NCBI GenBank assembly: GCA_043758005.1
Contig: JAYVOI010000080.1
Location: 1 to 13,604 of the forward strand
DNA length: 13,604 nucleotides
Source of the DNA: JAENVT01 sp043758005
GTDB lineage: Bacteria > Actinomycetota > Acidimicrobiia > Acidimicrobiales > Ilumatobacteraceae
Direction of reading: 5' to 3'
Shown: positions 1 to 7,855 of the stretch, one piece after another
Layout: each line of letters begins with the position of its first letter
Numbering within the stretch: the first letter of the stretch is position 1
Translations under genes and position numbers: made by a program
The notes under the pieces: generated by a model
What the model was told of the DNA's origin: nothing
The model's database searches: none
Seen by the model: the letters and a program-made list of their open reading frames with translations, nothing else

Positions 1-1
1 C

Positions 2-1126
2 CGCAAACGCCATCCCGGCACCGGCATCGTCATCCTCAGCCAGTACGACGACCCCGACTACGCGATCTCGCTTCTGTCGGAGGGCGCCGCAGGATACGCA
101 TACCTACTCAAGGATCGCATCGCCGAAGGCGATCAGCTCGCCCGCGCGATCCGCGAAGTTGCATCCGGTGGATCGATGCTCGATCCAGCCGTGGTGAGCG
201 CGCTGATCAGCCCGGTTCGGCGCACAGGCGGCCTCGACGCCGAGGACGACACCCTGCTTGAAATGATCGCCGGGGGCAAACCGATCAAGGCCATCGCCGC
301 CGCGACGGGGTCGACGCCGGGGGCAGTCGAAGCTCGAGTCGAGAGTCTGTTTGTTCGCCTCGCAGAGGGTGTGTCCGCCGGCACCGCCGGCGCCCTCGTG
401 CGACTCAAGCGGATCCACGCGGCGATCGTGTCGCGCGAGGAGCTGGGCGAGTCGCTGTCACGGCTCTTGCCCACGGGTGTCGCAGAACAGATCCGCGCTC
501 GCGGGGCTCACGCCGGCGACTCGGAGCAGCTCAAGGTCACCGTCTTGATGAGTGACATCCGCGGTTACTCGACGATCAGCGAGCACACCGACCTGTCGCT
601 GCTGGCCCAACAGCTCAACCGTCACCGCGCCGAGATGAACACCGCCATCCTCACCGCCGGTGGCACGGTGATGCAGTACGTCGGTGACGCCGTGATGGCC
701 GTGTTCGGCGCTCCGGAGCCGTCGCGCGACCACGCCGATCGGGCACTCGTCGCCGCCCACGCCATGCATGCCGCTCAAGCGGCGGTGAATGCCGAGTGGG
801 TCATCGAAGGGCTCGAACCGTTCCCTTTGGGCGTCGGGCTCTCCACCGGTGAAGTGGCAGCAGCTCTGCTCGGATCTGACGAGCGGCTGGAGTACACGGT
901 CATCGGCGACGCCGTAAATCTGTGTCAGCGGCTCCAACAGTTCGCCGCAGACGGCGAGATCGTGGTGAGTGACGCCACATGGGACGAACTTTCGATGAAG
1001 CCCGAGGCGGAGGACCTCGGCACCCATCTCGTGAAGGGCCGCTTGACCCCGGTGCGGCCGCGCAAGATTGTTTCCGTCACTCAGGACGCGTCCCGTCCGC
1101 TCGCCAGCCAGGAGGCAACATCATGA
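2..1126 (+). CDS. Response regulator with receiver, LuxR-like HTH and class III adenylate/guanylate cyclase (5' truncated by window edge)
   Basis: The frame is open from base 2, so the N-terminus lies outside the window; 374 residues are visible. Residues 1-58 are the C-terminal half of a receiver domain with the conserved lysine in YLLKDR (K37); the phospho-acceptor Asp is not in the window. Residues about 78-120 align without gaps to the LuxR HTH of the regulator at 6971-7684 (15 of 43 identical). From about residue 178 follows a class III nucleotide cyclase domain: metal-binding D185 (MSDIRGYS) and D229 (YVGDAVMAVFGAP), Thr299 at the base-recognition position, N306 and R310 in the VNxxxR transition-state motif. 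The usual base-recognition lysine is Gln225. The product should be cAMP, possibly cGMP, made in the cytoplasm under phosphorelay control. The stop overlaps the next gene's start as ATGA, so the ABC ATPase is co-transcribed. Domain calls are firm; DNA binding and cyclase activity are inferred. Confidence 0.88.
   Translation, partial: RKRHPGTGIVILSQYDDPDYAISLLSEGAAGYAYLLKDRIAEGDQLARAIREVASGGSMLDPAVVSALISPVRRTGGLDAEDDTLLEMIAGGKPIKAIAAATGSTPGAVEARVESLFVRLAEGVSAGTAGALVRLKRIHAAIVSREELGESLSRLLPTGVAEQIRARGAHAGDSEQLKVTVLMSDIRGYSTISEHTDLSLLAQQLNRHRAEMNTAILTAGGTVMQYVGDAVMAVFGAPEPSRDHADRALVAAHAMHAAQAAVNAEWVIEGLEPFPLGVGLSTGEVAAALLGSDERLEYTVIGDAVNLCQRLQQFAADGEIVVSDATWDELSMKPEAEDLGTHLVKGRLTPVRPRKIVSVTQDASRPLASQEATS
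1111..1115 (+). promoter_or_regulatory. Shine-Dalgarno for the ABC ATPase
   Basis: GGAGG lies 7 bases before the ATG at 1123. It sets the start at 1123 rather than at an in-frame ATG at 979, which would run deep into the cyclase gene. Confidence 0.75.
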
Positions 1127-1860
1127 CCGTCAGCGATCCAGTGCTCGACGGCCTGGCCGTCGGTAGCGACGTTGTCGTCGCCGCTAGCCAGGTGTACCGC
1201 ACGTTCGAGCAGGACACCGCGCCCGTGCGCGCCTTGCGCGGCACCGATCTCCATATCGGGCGCGGCGAGTTCGTTGCGGTGATGGGGCCATCCGGCTGCG
1301 GCAAGTCGACGCTGCTCAACATCGTCGCCGGCCTTGACGTACCCGACGAAGGTGAGGTGTCAGTCGCCGGACATGCGCTCGTGGGCAAAACAGAGAGCGA
1401 ACTGGCGATCATGCGCCGACGACACATCGGGATCGTGTTCCAGTTCTTCAACCTCCTCGAAGGGATGACAGCCCTCGAGAACGTGCTGATGCCGGCGCTC
1501 ATCGCCGGGCGCAAGCGCAAAGCTGCCGAGACCCGGGCGCGTGACCTGCTCGATCTGCTTGGTATCAGCGACAAGGCCAAGCAGTCTCCCGCGGCCCTGT
1601 CCGGCGGCCAGCGGCAGCGACTTGCCATCGCCAGGGCGCTGGCCAACGAACCGACCCTGCTGCTGGCCGACGAACCGACCGGCGCGCTCGACTCCGAGGG
1701 TGGCGAGGAAGTACTGGAGCTTTTCACCCGACTGCACTCGGGGGGACAGACCATTCTGCTCGTCACGCACGACCAGCCGGTGGCCGACGCTGCGCAGCGC
1801 CTCGTGCGAATGAGGGATGGCCGTGTTATCGCCGACGGCCGTCAGCCAGTCGGCGCGTGA
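1123..1860 (+). CDS. ABC transporter ATP-binding protein, MacB/LolD-like
   Basis: A 245-residue cytoplasmic ATPase of the usual length for the MacB/LolD/FtsE group that drives FtsX-type permeases. Visible motifs: Walker A GPSGCGKST at residues 55-63, Q-loop Q107, signature LSGGQ at 159-163, Walker B LLLADEP with D183 and catalytic E184, and H-loop H216. All residues needed for ATP hydrolysis are present. The start at 1123 has a good GGAGG and overlaps the upstream cyclase stop (ATGA), implying translational coupling. The sensor kinase follows after 48 bases in the same reading frame. No permease sits beside it on this strand; the only candidate partner is the FtsX permease encoded convergently at 4036-6501. 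The substrate cannot be read from the sequence; lipoprotein, peptide or drug export are family possibilities. Confidence 0.93.
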   Translation: MTVSDPVLDGLAVGSDVVVAASQVYRTFEQDTAPVRALRGTDLHIGRGEFVAVMGPSGCGKSTLLNIVAGLDVPDEGEVSVAGHALVGKTESELAIMRRRHIGIVFQFFNLLEGMTALENVLMPALIAGRKRKAAETRARDLLDLLGISDKAKQSPAALSGGQRQRLAIARALANEPTLLLADEPTGALDSEGGEEVLELFTRLHSGGQTILLVTHDQPVADAAQRLVRMRDGRVIADGRQPVGA

Positions 1861-1908
1861 GCGCAGCACCATGGTCGGGGAGCTGGCACTTTTGTTGTTG
1901 AGGTCCGA

Positions 1909-4032
1909 ATGAACGCCGACATCCTCGCTGTACGTAGCGCCAAGATCGAGGCGACCGAGTCTCGTCCTCATGGGGCCACGCTCGGTCTGGCCGTGTGCGG
2001 CGCGGCCGCGCTCGCGGGCGCTGCCGCGCTGGTCGTCACGGGCACCGATGCGGCTGTTGCGCTCGTCGTGTTGTCGTGCCTGGCGATCGTTTGGGCGGTG
2101 GCCGGTCTGGTCATCACGATCCGTCAGCACTGCCCGGCTGCCTCGATCGTGCATGCGTTCGCCGCGGCTACGGCAGTCGGAGCACTCGCGTGGAGCGTCG
2201 AGACCGCCCAGGACCTGCAGGGCACTGGTGCTGTATTGGCCGATGTCGGCCAACGACTGACCGTGACATTGGCTGCGGCGCTCGTATTCCACCTGCTGGT
2301 GACCCTTCCCGACGGACGCCTCGCACGGGCCGGGCATCGGCGGTTCGTCTGCGTGGCCTACGCCATCGCCCTGGCGACCGGGCTGGCGCTCCTAGCCGAG
2401 ACCCACAGGGTCCTCGTCTGGCCGGTCGTACTACTGTGGGCTGCCATACCGGTGGCCGCGCCGATCGCCCATGCGAACTATCGGGCAGCGGGCGCCGCCG
2501 ATCGACGGCGGATGCAGTGGATCGGTTGGGCCGCACTAGTGGTGGCGGAGGTCGCCCTGGTGTCGGTCGCTCTCTCGCTCGTGGCCGACTGGCCGCACCA
2601 CGACGCCGCGATCGCCCTCGCCGCCTCGGCGCTGGTGCCGTTGGCGCTCGCCGCGGGTACCGTACCGCGCTTGCTGACGCGAGTCGATCGGCTGCTCACA
2701 CATACGGTCTCGCTCGCAGGGCTCACCGCCTTGATCGTCATCGCTTACCTGCTCGCCCTCGGCGCGTTCGGCCGCAGGCCGACTGGCAGCGAACGGCCGC
2801 TGTTGGTGCTCTCAATGCTCGCCTCTGCCGGAGCCGCCCTCGCCTACCAACCGGCACGGGCGTGGCTCACCGAGCGGGCCAACAGAGTGGTGTATGGCGA
2901 ACGGGTTTCGCCGGACGAGGCGCTTCGCACGTGGGGCTTGCGCCTCACCCGCGCCATTCCACTCGACGAGCTGCTACTCCAGTTGGCCGAGACGCTGCGC
3001 AAATCGATGCAGCTGAACAGCGCCCAGATTTGGACCGGAGCCGACGGTCACTACGAAGTGGCGGCGATGGTGCCTCACCGCCGAGTCGGGCCGTACGCGG
3101 TTGGCGAGAAGGAGCGGGCGGTGGTGAGCCGAGCAGGCGTGTCGGGCGGAACTTGGCTCGACATCTGGCTCCCAGGCTTTGTAGCGGCGACAATGACCTC
3201 GACCACTCGCGTCGCGCCGATCGCCCACAGCGGCGAACTGCTCGGCCTCATCGCCTGCGAACGGCCTCCCGACGGCACCGCCTTTACAGATGATGACGAT
3301 CGCGTGCTCACTGAGACGGCCCGCCAAGTCGGTCTCGCCCTGCATAACGTCCAACTCGACGCGGCGCTGCAGTCATCGCTCGATGAACTGCGCGAGGCCA
3401 ACGAGGAGCTACGCGCTTCTCGGGTGCGCATTGTCGCCGCCGGGGACGCAGAGCGGCGCAAGCTCGAACGCAACTTGCACGATGGCGCACAACAGCATTT
3501 GGTAGCGCTGGCCGTCAAACTGCGCCTGGCCAAGGATGCCGTCGTCGACGACCCCGCCGACGCCGAGGCGATGATCGACGAGGTCCGCGGCGATCTGCAG
3601 GAAGCCATCGCAGAGCTGCGCTCGCTCGCCCATGGCATCTTCCCGCCGCTACTCATGTCTGACGGGTTGGCCGAGGCCCTGCCCGCCGCGGCGGCCCGTG
3701 CCGCGTTGCCGACGACGACCGACATCACCGCAGGCCGGCACCCGCAGGAAGTGGAGGCCGCTGTCTATTTCTGCTGCATGGAGGCGTTGCAGAACGCCGG
3801 GAAACACGCCGGCGCGAACGCCACGGCCCACCTCAGGGTGTGGGAGACCGACGATGCGTTGTATTGGGAAGTGACCGACGACGGGACCGGCTTTGATCCT
3901 GCCGACACGGCTGATGCCGGTAATGGCTTCGTCAACATGCGCGACCGGATGGGCTCGTTCGGTGGGAGGATCGACGTGATCACCGCTCCCGGCGTCGGCG
4001 CGACAGTCCGAGGCGAGCTTCCACTCCGCTGA
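1909..4032 (+). CDS. Membrane sensor histidine kinase, NarL/DegS type (HisKA_3)
   Basis: A 707-residue kinase. Residues about 24-315 hold roughly ten hydrophobic helices, with the motif LLVTLPDGRLAR near residue 130 that is common in actinobacterial kinases of this type. Residues about 345-480 look like a GAF domain, followed by a short coiled coil (about 480-515). The HisKA_3 dimerisation box is ERNLHDGAQQHLVALAVKLR with phospho-acceptor H524. The HATPase domain has an N-box with E625 and N629 and a G1 box DDGTGF (D657-F662), then GNGFVNMRDRMG. Kinase function is therefore expected. The ATG at 1909 is the only in-frame start after the preceding stop at 1860; only a weak GAGG precedes it. It belongs to the cyclase-ATPase operon. 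The likely partners are the three receiver proteins in this locus, none of which is next to it on the same strand. The signal sensed is unknown; the membrane domain may sense lipid or cell-envelope state. Confidence 0.93.
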   Translation: MNADILAVRSAKIEATESRPHGATLGLAVCGAAALAGAAALVVTGTDAAVALVVLSCLAIVWAVAGLVITIRQHCPAASIVHAFAAATAVGALAWSVETAQDLQGTGAVLADVGQRLTVTLAAALVFHLLVTLPDGRLARAGHRRFVCVAYAIALATGLALLAETHRVLVWPVVLLWAAIPVAAPIAHANYRAAGAADRRRMQWIGWAALVVAEVALVSVALSLVADWPHHDAAIALAASALVPLALAAGTVPRLLTRVDRLLTHTVSLAGLTALIVIAYLLALGAFGRRPTGSERPLLVLSMLASAGAALAYQPARAWLTERANRVVYGERVSPDEALRTWGLRLTRAIPLDELLLQLAETLRKSMQLNSAQIWTGADGHYEVAAMVPHRRVGPYAVGEKERAVVSRAGVSGGTWLDIWLPGFVAATMTSTTRVAPIAHSGELLGLIACERPPDGTAFTDDDDRVLTETARQVGLALHNVQLDAALQSSLDELREANEELRASRVRIVAAGDAERRKLERNLHDGAQQHLVALAVKLRLAKDAVVDDPADAEAMIDEVRGDLQEAIAELRSLAHGIFPPLLMSDGLAEALPAAAARAALPTTTDITAGRHPQEVEAAVYFCCMEALQNAGKHAGANATAHLRVWETDDALYWEVTDDGTGFDPADTADAGNGFVNMRDRMGSFGGRIDVITAPGVGATVRGELPLR

Positions 4033-4035
4033 CCG

Positions 4036-6501
4036 CTACTCCGTGCGCAGCTGTTTGCCCGGCGTGCGGTGTGCGACCGAGCGTGCGGCAAGGGCGGCAA
4101 GACCGACGGCCGTTGCGAGAGCGACGAGCGGAGCAATCACCATTGGCGCCCACGGTAGGACCGGGCCCGACGGGATGAAGACCCTGCGCCCAACCACCCG
4201 CCACATCCCGCGCCCGAGCACCAGCCCGGCTGGGACTCCGATCACGACACTGCCGGCAATGAGCACGATGCCCACTCCTGGGCCGACTGCTCGGAGCTGA
4301 CGCTTCGTCATGCCGAGCGCAGCGAGGACGGCGAGATCCGAGGCGTGGTGCTGCAGCAAGGTGACCAGCGCGTACACCAACGACGCCAACGCGAGCACGC
4401 CCACCAGCGCGGCCATCAGCCACGGTACGAACCTGAGCCGCTTTAGGCTGCCGAGGTCGGCCGGTGGGGAGGCCGGGCGGGTCGATCCTCCGAAGTCGCT
4501 GACCACCGAGTCGACGGCAGCCTGGCGGTCCGTCGCGGGCGCAAGGCGGATGACGAGTGATTGTGCGACCAGGTTGCCGCCGCTCAGCCGCCGGGCCAGA
4601 TCAGGCGAGAGGAGTACGCCCTCGCCGGCGTTGGAGGCTGGGCGGACCGGGTTGTTGAGCACCGCTATACCGGTCACGTGGACAGTCTCAGAAAAGTTCG
4701 AGTGCCTCCCGGCCGAAACCGTGACTGTTATCGTGTCGCCGATCCCTTTGTGCAGGCGGCGGGCCGTGGCAGCACCAAGCGCCACGTCGTCGGCGGTTGC
4801 CGGGGCCTGCCCGCTGGCCATCGCTGCGATGGGTGGCCGACCAACGACCGGGTCCAGGGCGACGAACGGCACGGTCACGCCGTTGAGCACGGCCGTCTTG
4901 GGGTCTTCCAAGAAACCGGCCGCGCCTGCCACCATCGGATTGGCGGTGAGACGGTCGACGCCCGACTCGAGCTCACCGGCGTCCGAGTACTGACCGACCG
5001 CGACGTCCCACCAGGCCCCGTACCGGATGGGATGGTCGATGACTCGGTCGAAGCTGGCGATCAGCACCCCGGCGGCCACCGCCACGGCGATCGCCACGGC
5101 TCCGACAGCGGTGGCGAGCCTCGGAGTATTGCCCCGGGCGAAGTTCAGCGCCACGCGGCACACTGGGCCGAGCGGCGCCGCCCGGGCGGCCACGCCGGGC
5201 CGAGCCGGCCGTGGCTCCGACCGGTGGGCCAGCGCGACGACGATGGCGGCCACCGCGGCAAAGTACACCGGGATGGCGAGAGCGACGACAGTGAGCACAG
5301 GCCAGTCGAGGCGGACGGGGTGCGAATACTCCAGGTTGCGGGCAATGCCCACCGGTCCGAGTGGGGAGGTCGTCACCACCGTCACCACAGCAACCGCGGC
5401 GGCGAGTACGCCGGCCACGACCGCTCGAACGGTCGCTCCGGCCATCAGTCCTTGGCGGGTCAGCCCAAGTGCCGAGAGCACCAGCCCGTCGGTCAGCTCG
5501 CGGCGCAGCTGACTGGCGAGGGTCAGGCCGACAAAGACCATTCCGGCGCTGACCGCAATGAGGGCGAAAATGAGCACGGCCTGACGGTCTGCTTCGACCC
5601 CACGCTCGAGCGCCGGCACGTCGACATCGGTCACGGTTTCGGGCTCGTCGATGAGCCAGCCGCGCGACGTCCTTTCGAGGCTGTGCCCGAACGCGCCGGC
5701 GCTGGTGGGTCCGTTCCTCAGCCGCACCGCGACTGCGAACCCGTACGTGGCCAAGCCGCCCGCGTGAGCAGCCACCCAGGCTGGCCCGGCGTACAGCGCG
5801 TCCGGCAAGTACAGGCCGCTGAGGTCGCCGCCCGACGAATTCTGGACGTCTTGCGCAGTCCGCACGATGCCGACCACCCTGCTCTCGAACGGTGTCGTCT
5901 GGGGGGCAATGCCGGTGGCGGTCGCCGCGTCGCGACTGTCCTGACGCCACGAGGCGAGGCGGATCACGTCCCCGACGTGGATCCCGCCGACGCTGGCAGT
6001 CCGCTCACCGATGACCACTTCGTCGGGTGCGTTCTCGGCGGCGAGGCGCCCGTGAACGAGGATCTGTCGGTTGACCGCACCGACCGAGTCCGGTGATCCG
6101 ATGTCCTGAACGAGGACGCCACGGCCCCAGCCGCTCTTCGCCGAGTCGTCGAGCACGCCGACGAAGTGGGTGCCTACGGTTGTCCAGGTTTCGACCTCGG
6201 GCATGAGCGCCAGCACCTCGGTTGCAAGTCGTGTCGCTGCACTGTTGCTGGCGCATTGCCTCAAGGATTCCGCTTCGGACAGAAGCCGCGGATCCTTGAC
6301 TTCCGGCGGGCACGCCTGAACGAACACGTCGTAGGCCCGGCTGCGAGCGGCGTGGCGTTCGACTGCTCCGTCGGCTCGGCGGGCCGCCTGCAGCGAGGCT
6401 CCGACGATCCCTGCCGACAACCCAGCCAGGACCGCAAGAGCGACCGTCGCGCCCCGCCGGCGGCGCAGAATGGAACGGACCCAAAGGGAGACAGCTCCCA
6501 T
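4036..6501 (-). CDS. FtsX-type ABC transporter permease (MacB/LolC-like, two FtsX domains)
   Basis: An 821-residue membrane protein with the duplicated architecture of large FtsX permeases. One N-terminal helix (about residues 17-37) precedes a large extracytoplasmic domain. A first three-helix FtsX block (about 310-430) has the cytoplasmic-loop motif ALGLTRQ. A second helix (about 465-485) and extracytoplasmic domain follow, and a C-terminal FtsX block (about 690-810) has ALGMTKRQ. It should work with a MacB/LolD ATPase, and the one at 1123-1860 is the obvious candidate although it lies in the opposing operon. The ATG at 6501 follows the receiver-protein stop by 5 bases with only a weak ribosome site, so translation is probably coupled. 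Its stop is 3 bases from the kinase stop, leaving no room for a terminator. Substrate unknown. Confidence 0.92.
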   Translation of the reverse strand: MGAVSLWVRSILRRRRGATVALAVLAGLSAGIVGASLQAARRADGAVERHAARSRAYDVFVQACPPEVKDPRLLSEAESLRQCASNSAATRLATEVLALMPEVETWTTVGTHFVGVLDDSAKSGWGRGVLVQDIGSPDSVGAVNRQILVHGRLAAENAPDEVVIGERTASVGGIHVGDVIRLASWRQDSRDAATATGIAPQTTPFESRVVGIVRTAQDVQNSSGGDLSGLYLPDALYAGPAWVAAHAGGLATYGFAVAVRLRNGPTSAGAFGHSLERTSRGWLIDEPETVTDVDVPALERGVEADRQAVLIFALIAVSAGMVFVGLTLASQLRRELTDGLVLSALGLTRQGLMAGATVRAVVAGVLAAAVAVVTVVTTSPLGPVGIARNLEYSHPVRLDWPVLTVVALAIPVYFAAVAAIVVALAHRSEPRPARPGVAARAAPLGPVCRVALNFARGNTPRLATAVGAVAIAVAVAAGVLIASFDRVIDHPIRYGAWWDVAVGQYSDAGELESGVDRLTANPMVAGAAGFLEDPKTAVLNGVTVPFVALDPVVGRPPIAAMASGQAPATADDVALGAATARRLHKGIGDTITVTVSAGRHSNFSETVHVTGIAVLNNPVRPASNAGEGVLLSPDLARRLSGGNLVAQSLVIRLAPATDRQAAVDSVVSDFGGSTRPASPPADLGSLKRLRFVPWLMAALVGVLALASLVYALVTLLQHHASDLAVLAALGMTKRQLRAVGPGVGIVLIAGSVVIGVPAGLVLGRGMWRVVGRRVFIPSGPVLPWAPMVIAPLVALATAVGLAALAARSVAHRTPGKQLRTE

Positions 6502-6506
6502 GGCCG

Positions 6507-6935
6507 TCAGGCCGAGCGATCCAGCCAGGCCGGGTCGCCGCCGGCCTCCCAGAGATGCCGCACGACCAGCGGAGACAGCTCATCCTTGTTCACGTACGCC
6601 GCCGCGCCACACGAGCGAGCCGCCGGCGGCATATCGGCCTCGGTGTATGTGGACACGAGGATCACGAGTGTTTCAGGGTGGGTAGTGGTGATGAGCTTCG
6701 TCGCCTCCAGCCCATCCATACCTCCCATGTTTATGTCCATCAGCACGACGGCCGGACGGACCTGGTCGACCAGTTCGACGGCCTCCTCGCCCGAGGTCGC
6801 CTCGGCCACCAGTTCGAATCCGTGTATGCGAGCGATGACGGCACGGGCGGCAGCGCGAAATGGCGCCTGGTCGTCGACCACCAGTACCTGCACAATGGCG
6901 GGGCCAGCGTCCATCGACTCGCCCACCTGCTCCAT
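6507..6935 (-). CDS. Single-domain response regulator (receiver only)
   Basis: With the start at 6935 the protein is 142 residues and consists of a receiver domain with no output domain. The acidic pair is D21-D22 (VLVVDDQ), the phospho-acceptor is D67 (VLMDINMGG), the switch Ser is S95 (LVSTYTE) and the conserved lysine is K117 (YVNKDEL), so it is a complete phospho-receiver. The ATG at 6935 is preferred because GGAGG stands 8 bases upstream. In-frame alternatives are ATG 6950 and TTG 6974, the last overlapping the upstream regulator's stop as TTGA. It is in an operon between the NarL-type regulator and the FtsX permease. It may act as a phosphate sink, or modulate the permease, kinase or cyclase by protein contact; this is inference. 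Confidence 0.9.
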   Translation of the reverse strand: MEQVGESMDAGPAIVQVLVVDDQAPFRAAARAVIARIHGFELVAEATSGEEAVELVDQVRPAVVLMDINMGGMDGLEATKLITTTHPETLVILVSTYTEADMPPAARSCGAAAYVNKDELSPLVVRHLWEAGGDPAWLDRSA

Positions 6936-6943
6936 CAGAAGAA

Positions 6944-6948
6944 CCTCC
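6944..6948 (-). promoter_or_regulatory. Shine-Dalgarno deciding the start of the receiver-only protein
   Basis: On the minus strand GGAGG is followed by 8 bases and the ATG at 6935. No comparable site precedes the alternative starts at 6950 or 6974. Confidence 0.55.
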
Positions 6949-6970
6949 ATGACGCCCTCATGTTGGCACC

Positions 6971-7684
6971 TCAAGCCCGCCCAGGGAACCGTGCTGCTAC
7001 GCCATCGGGGGTGTGGTCTGTATCACCCTCGGTCAAGTACATCAAGACGGCTGCGACCCGGCGGTTGACGTCGCGTTCCTCACTGAGGTGCAGCTTCGAG
7101 AAGATCGAATTGATGTGTTTCTCGACTGCCCGCTCGGACAGCACGAGCGCAGCGGCAACGGCCGCGTTGGACTTGCCCTGAGCCATCTCGCTCAACACCT
7201 CTCGCTCGCGCGGTGTGAGGAAGTCGAGCGGGGACTTGGCCATACGGCTCGATGACGTCACAAGTTGCTCGACCACCTTGGGGTCGATGACGGCACCCCC
7301 GGAGGCCACTACGCGAATGGCCGCGACGAGATCGTCGACATCGGCGACTCGGTCCTTCAACAAGTAGCCACGGCGCTCCGAACCCTGAGAGAGCAGTGCA
7401 AGCGCATACGCCGGCGACACGAACTGGCTGAGGACGATCACGCCGATGTCCGGATGACTCGTCCGCAGCGCTGCCGCAGCCCGGATGCCCTCGTCGGTGC
7501 CCGTCGGCGGCATGCGTATGTCGGTGACGACGATGTCAGGATTGGTGGCCTCCACCAGTGCGAGCAACTCGTCGTAGCTGGCCGATGTGCCAGAGAGTTC
7601 GAGCCCCTTGGTGGACACGACCAGGCGAGCCAAGCCGTCTCTCAATAGCGCGTTGTCCTCGGCGATCGCGACACGAATGGGCAC
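6971..7684 (-). CDS. NarL/FixJ-family DNA-binding response regulator
   Basis: A 237-residue regulator. Its receiver has the acidic pair E9-D10, phospho-acceptor D55 (VVTDIRMPP) and K110 (YLLKDR). The LuxR-type HTH spans about 155-200 (LTPREREVLSEMAQGKSN, then AVEKHINSIFSKL). A roughly 20-residue tail follows. It is the first gene of the leftward operon with the receiver-only protein and the FtsX permease, and probably controls this locus after phosphorylation by the kinase at 1909-4032. The start is GTG (7684). About half of its receiver C-terminal half (residues about 77-147) is identical to the receiver of the cyclase fusion at the other end of the locus, so the two are paralogues. Target promoters are not identifiable. 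Confidence 0.94.
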   Translation of the reverse strand: MPIRVAIAEDNALLRDGLARLVVSTKGLELSGTSASYDELLALVEATNPDIVVTDIRMPPTGTDEGIRAAAALRTSHPDIGVIVLSQFVSPAYALALLSQGSERRGYLLKDRVADVDDLVAAIRVVASGGAVIDPKVVEQLVTSSSRMAKSPLDFLTPREREVLSEMAQGKSNAAVAAALVLSERAVEKHINSIFSKLHLSEERDVNRRVAAVLMYLTEGDTDHTPDGVAARFPGRA

Positions 7685-7690
7685 AGAATG

Positions 7691-7696
7691 ATCCTA
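7691..7696 (-). promoter_or_regulatory. TAGGAT element: possible -10 of a leaderless transcript or ribosome-binding site
   Basis: On the minus strand TAGGAT is followed by six bases and the GTG at 7684. This fits the actinobacterial leaderless pattern TANNNT-N6-GTG. The same bases contain AGGA at 7-base spacing, which could be a weak Shine-Dalgarno. No -35 element is recognisable, so the two readings cannot be separated. Confidence 0.35.
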
Positions 7697-7855
7697 CGCG
7701 GGCCGTGGAGTAGGCCGCGCAGACCGCCTACCGCATCACAGGACCGTGGTGATACCGATCGTCGGGCACCCGGCTGCGCAGTGCACGCCACAGCGACCTC
7801 CGATGGAACACCGCCATGTTCAGAGGATCTCCATGCGACATGCCCGTGCGACGGC

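Noticed and set aside
4561..6096. Long + strand open frame (511 codons) opposite the permease
   Set aside because: It is antisense to a clear FtsX permease. Its product is Arg/Gly/His-rich without domains, as expected of a shadow frame in GC-rich DNA.
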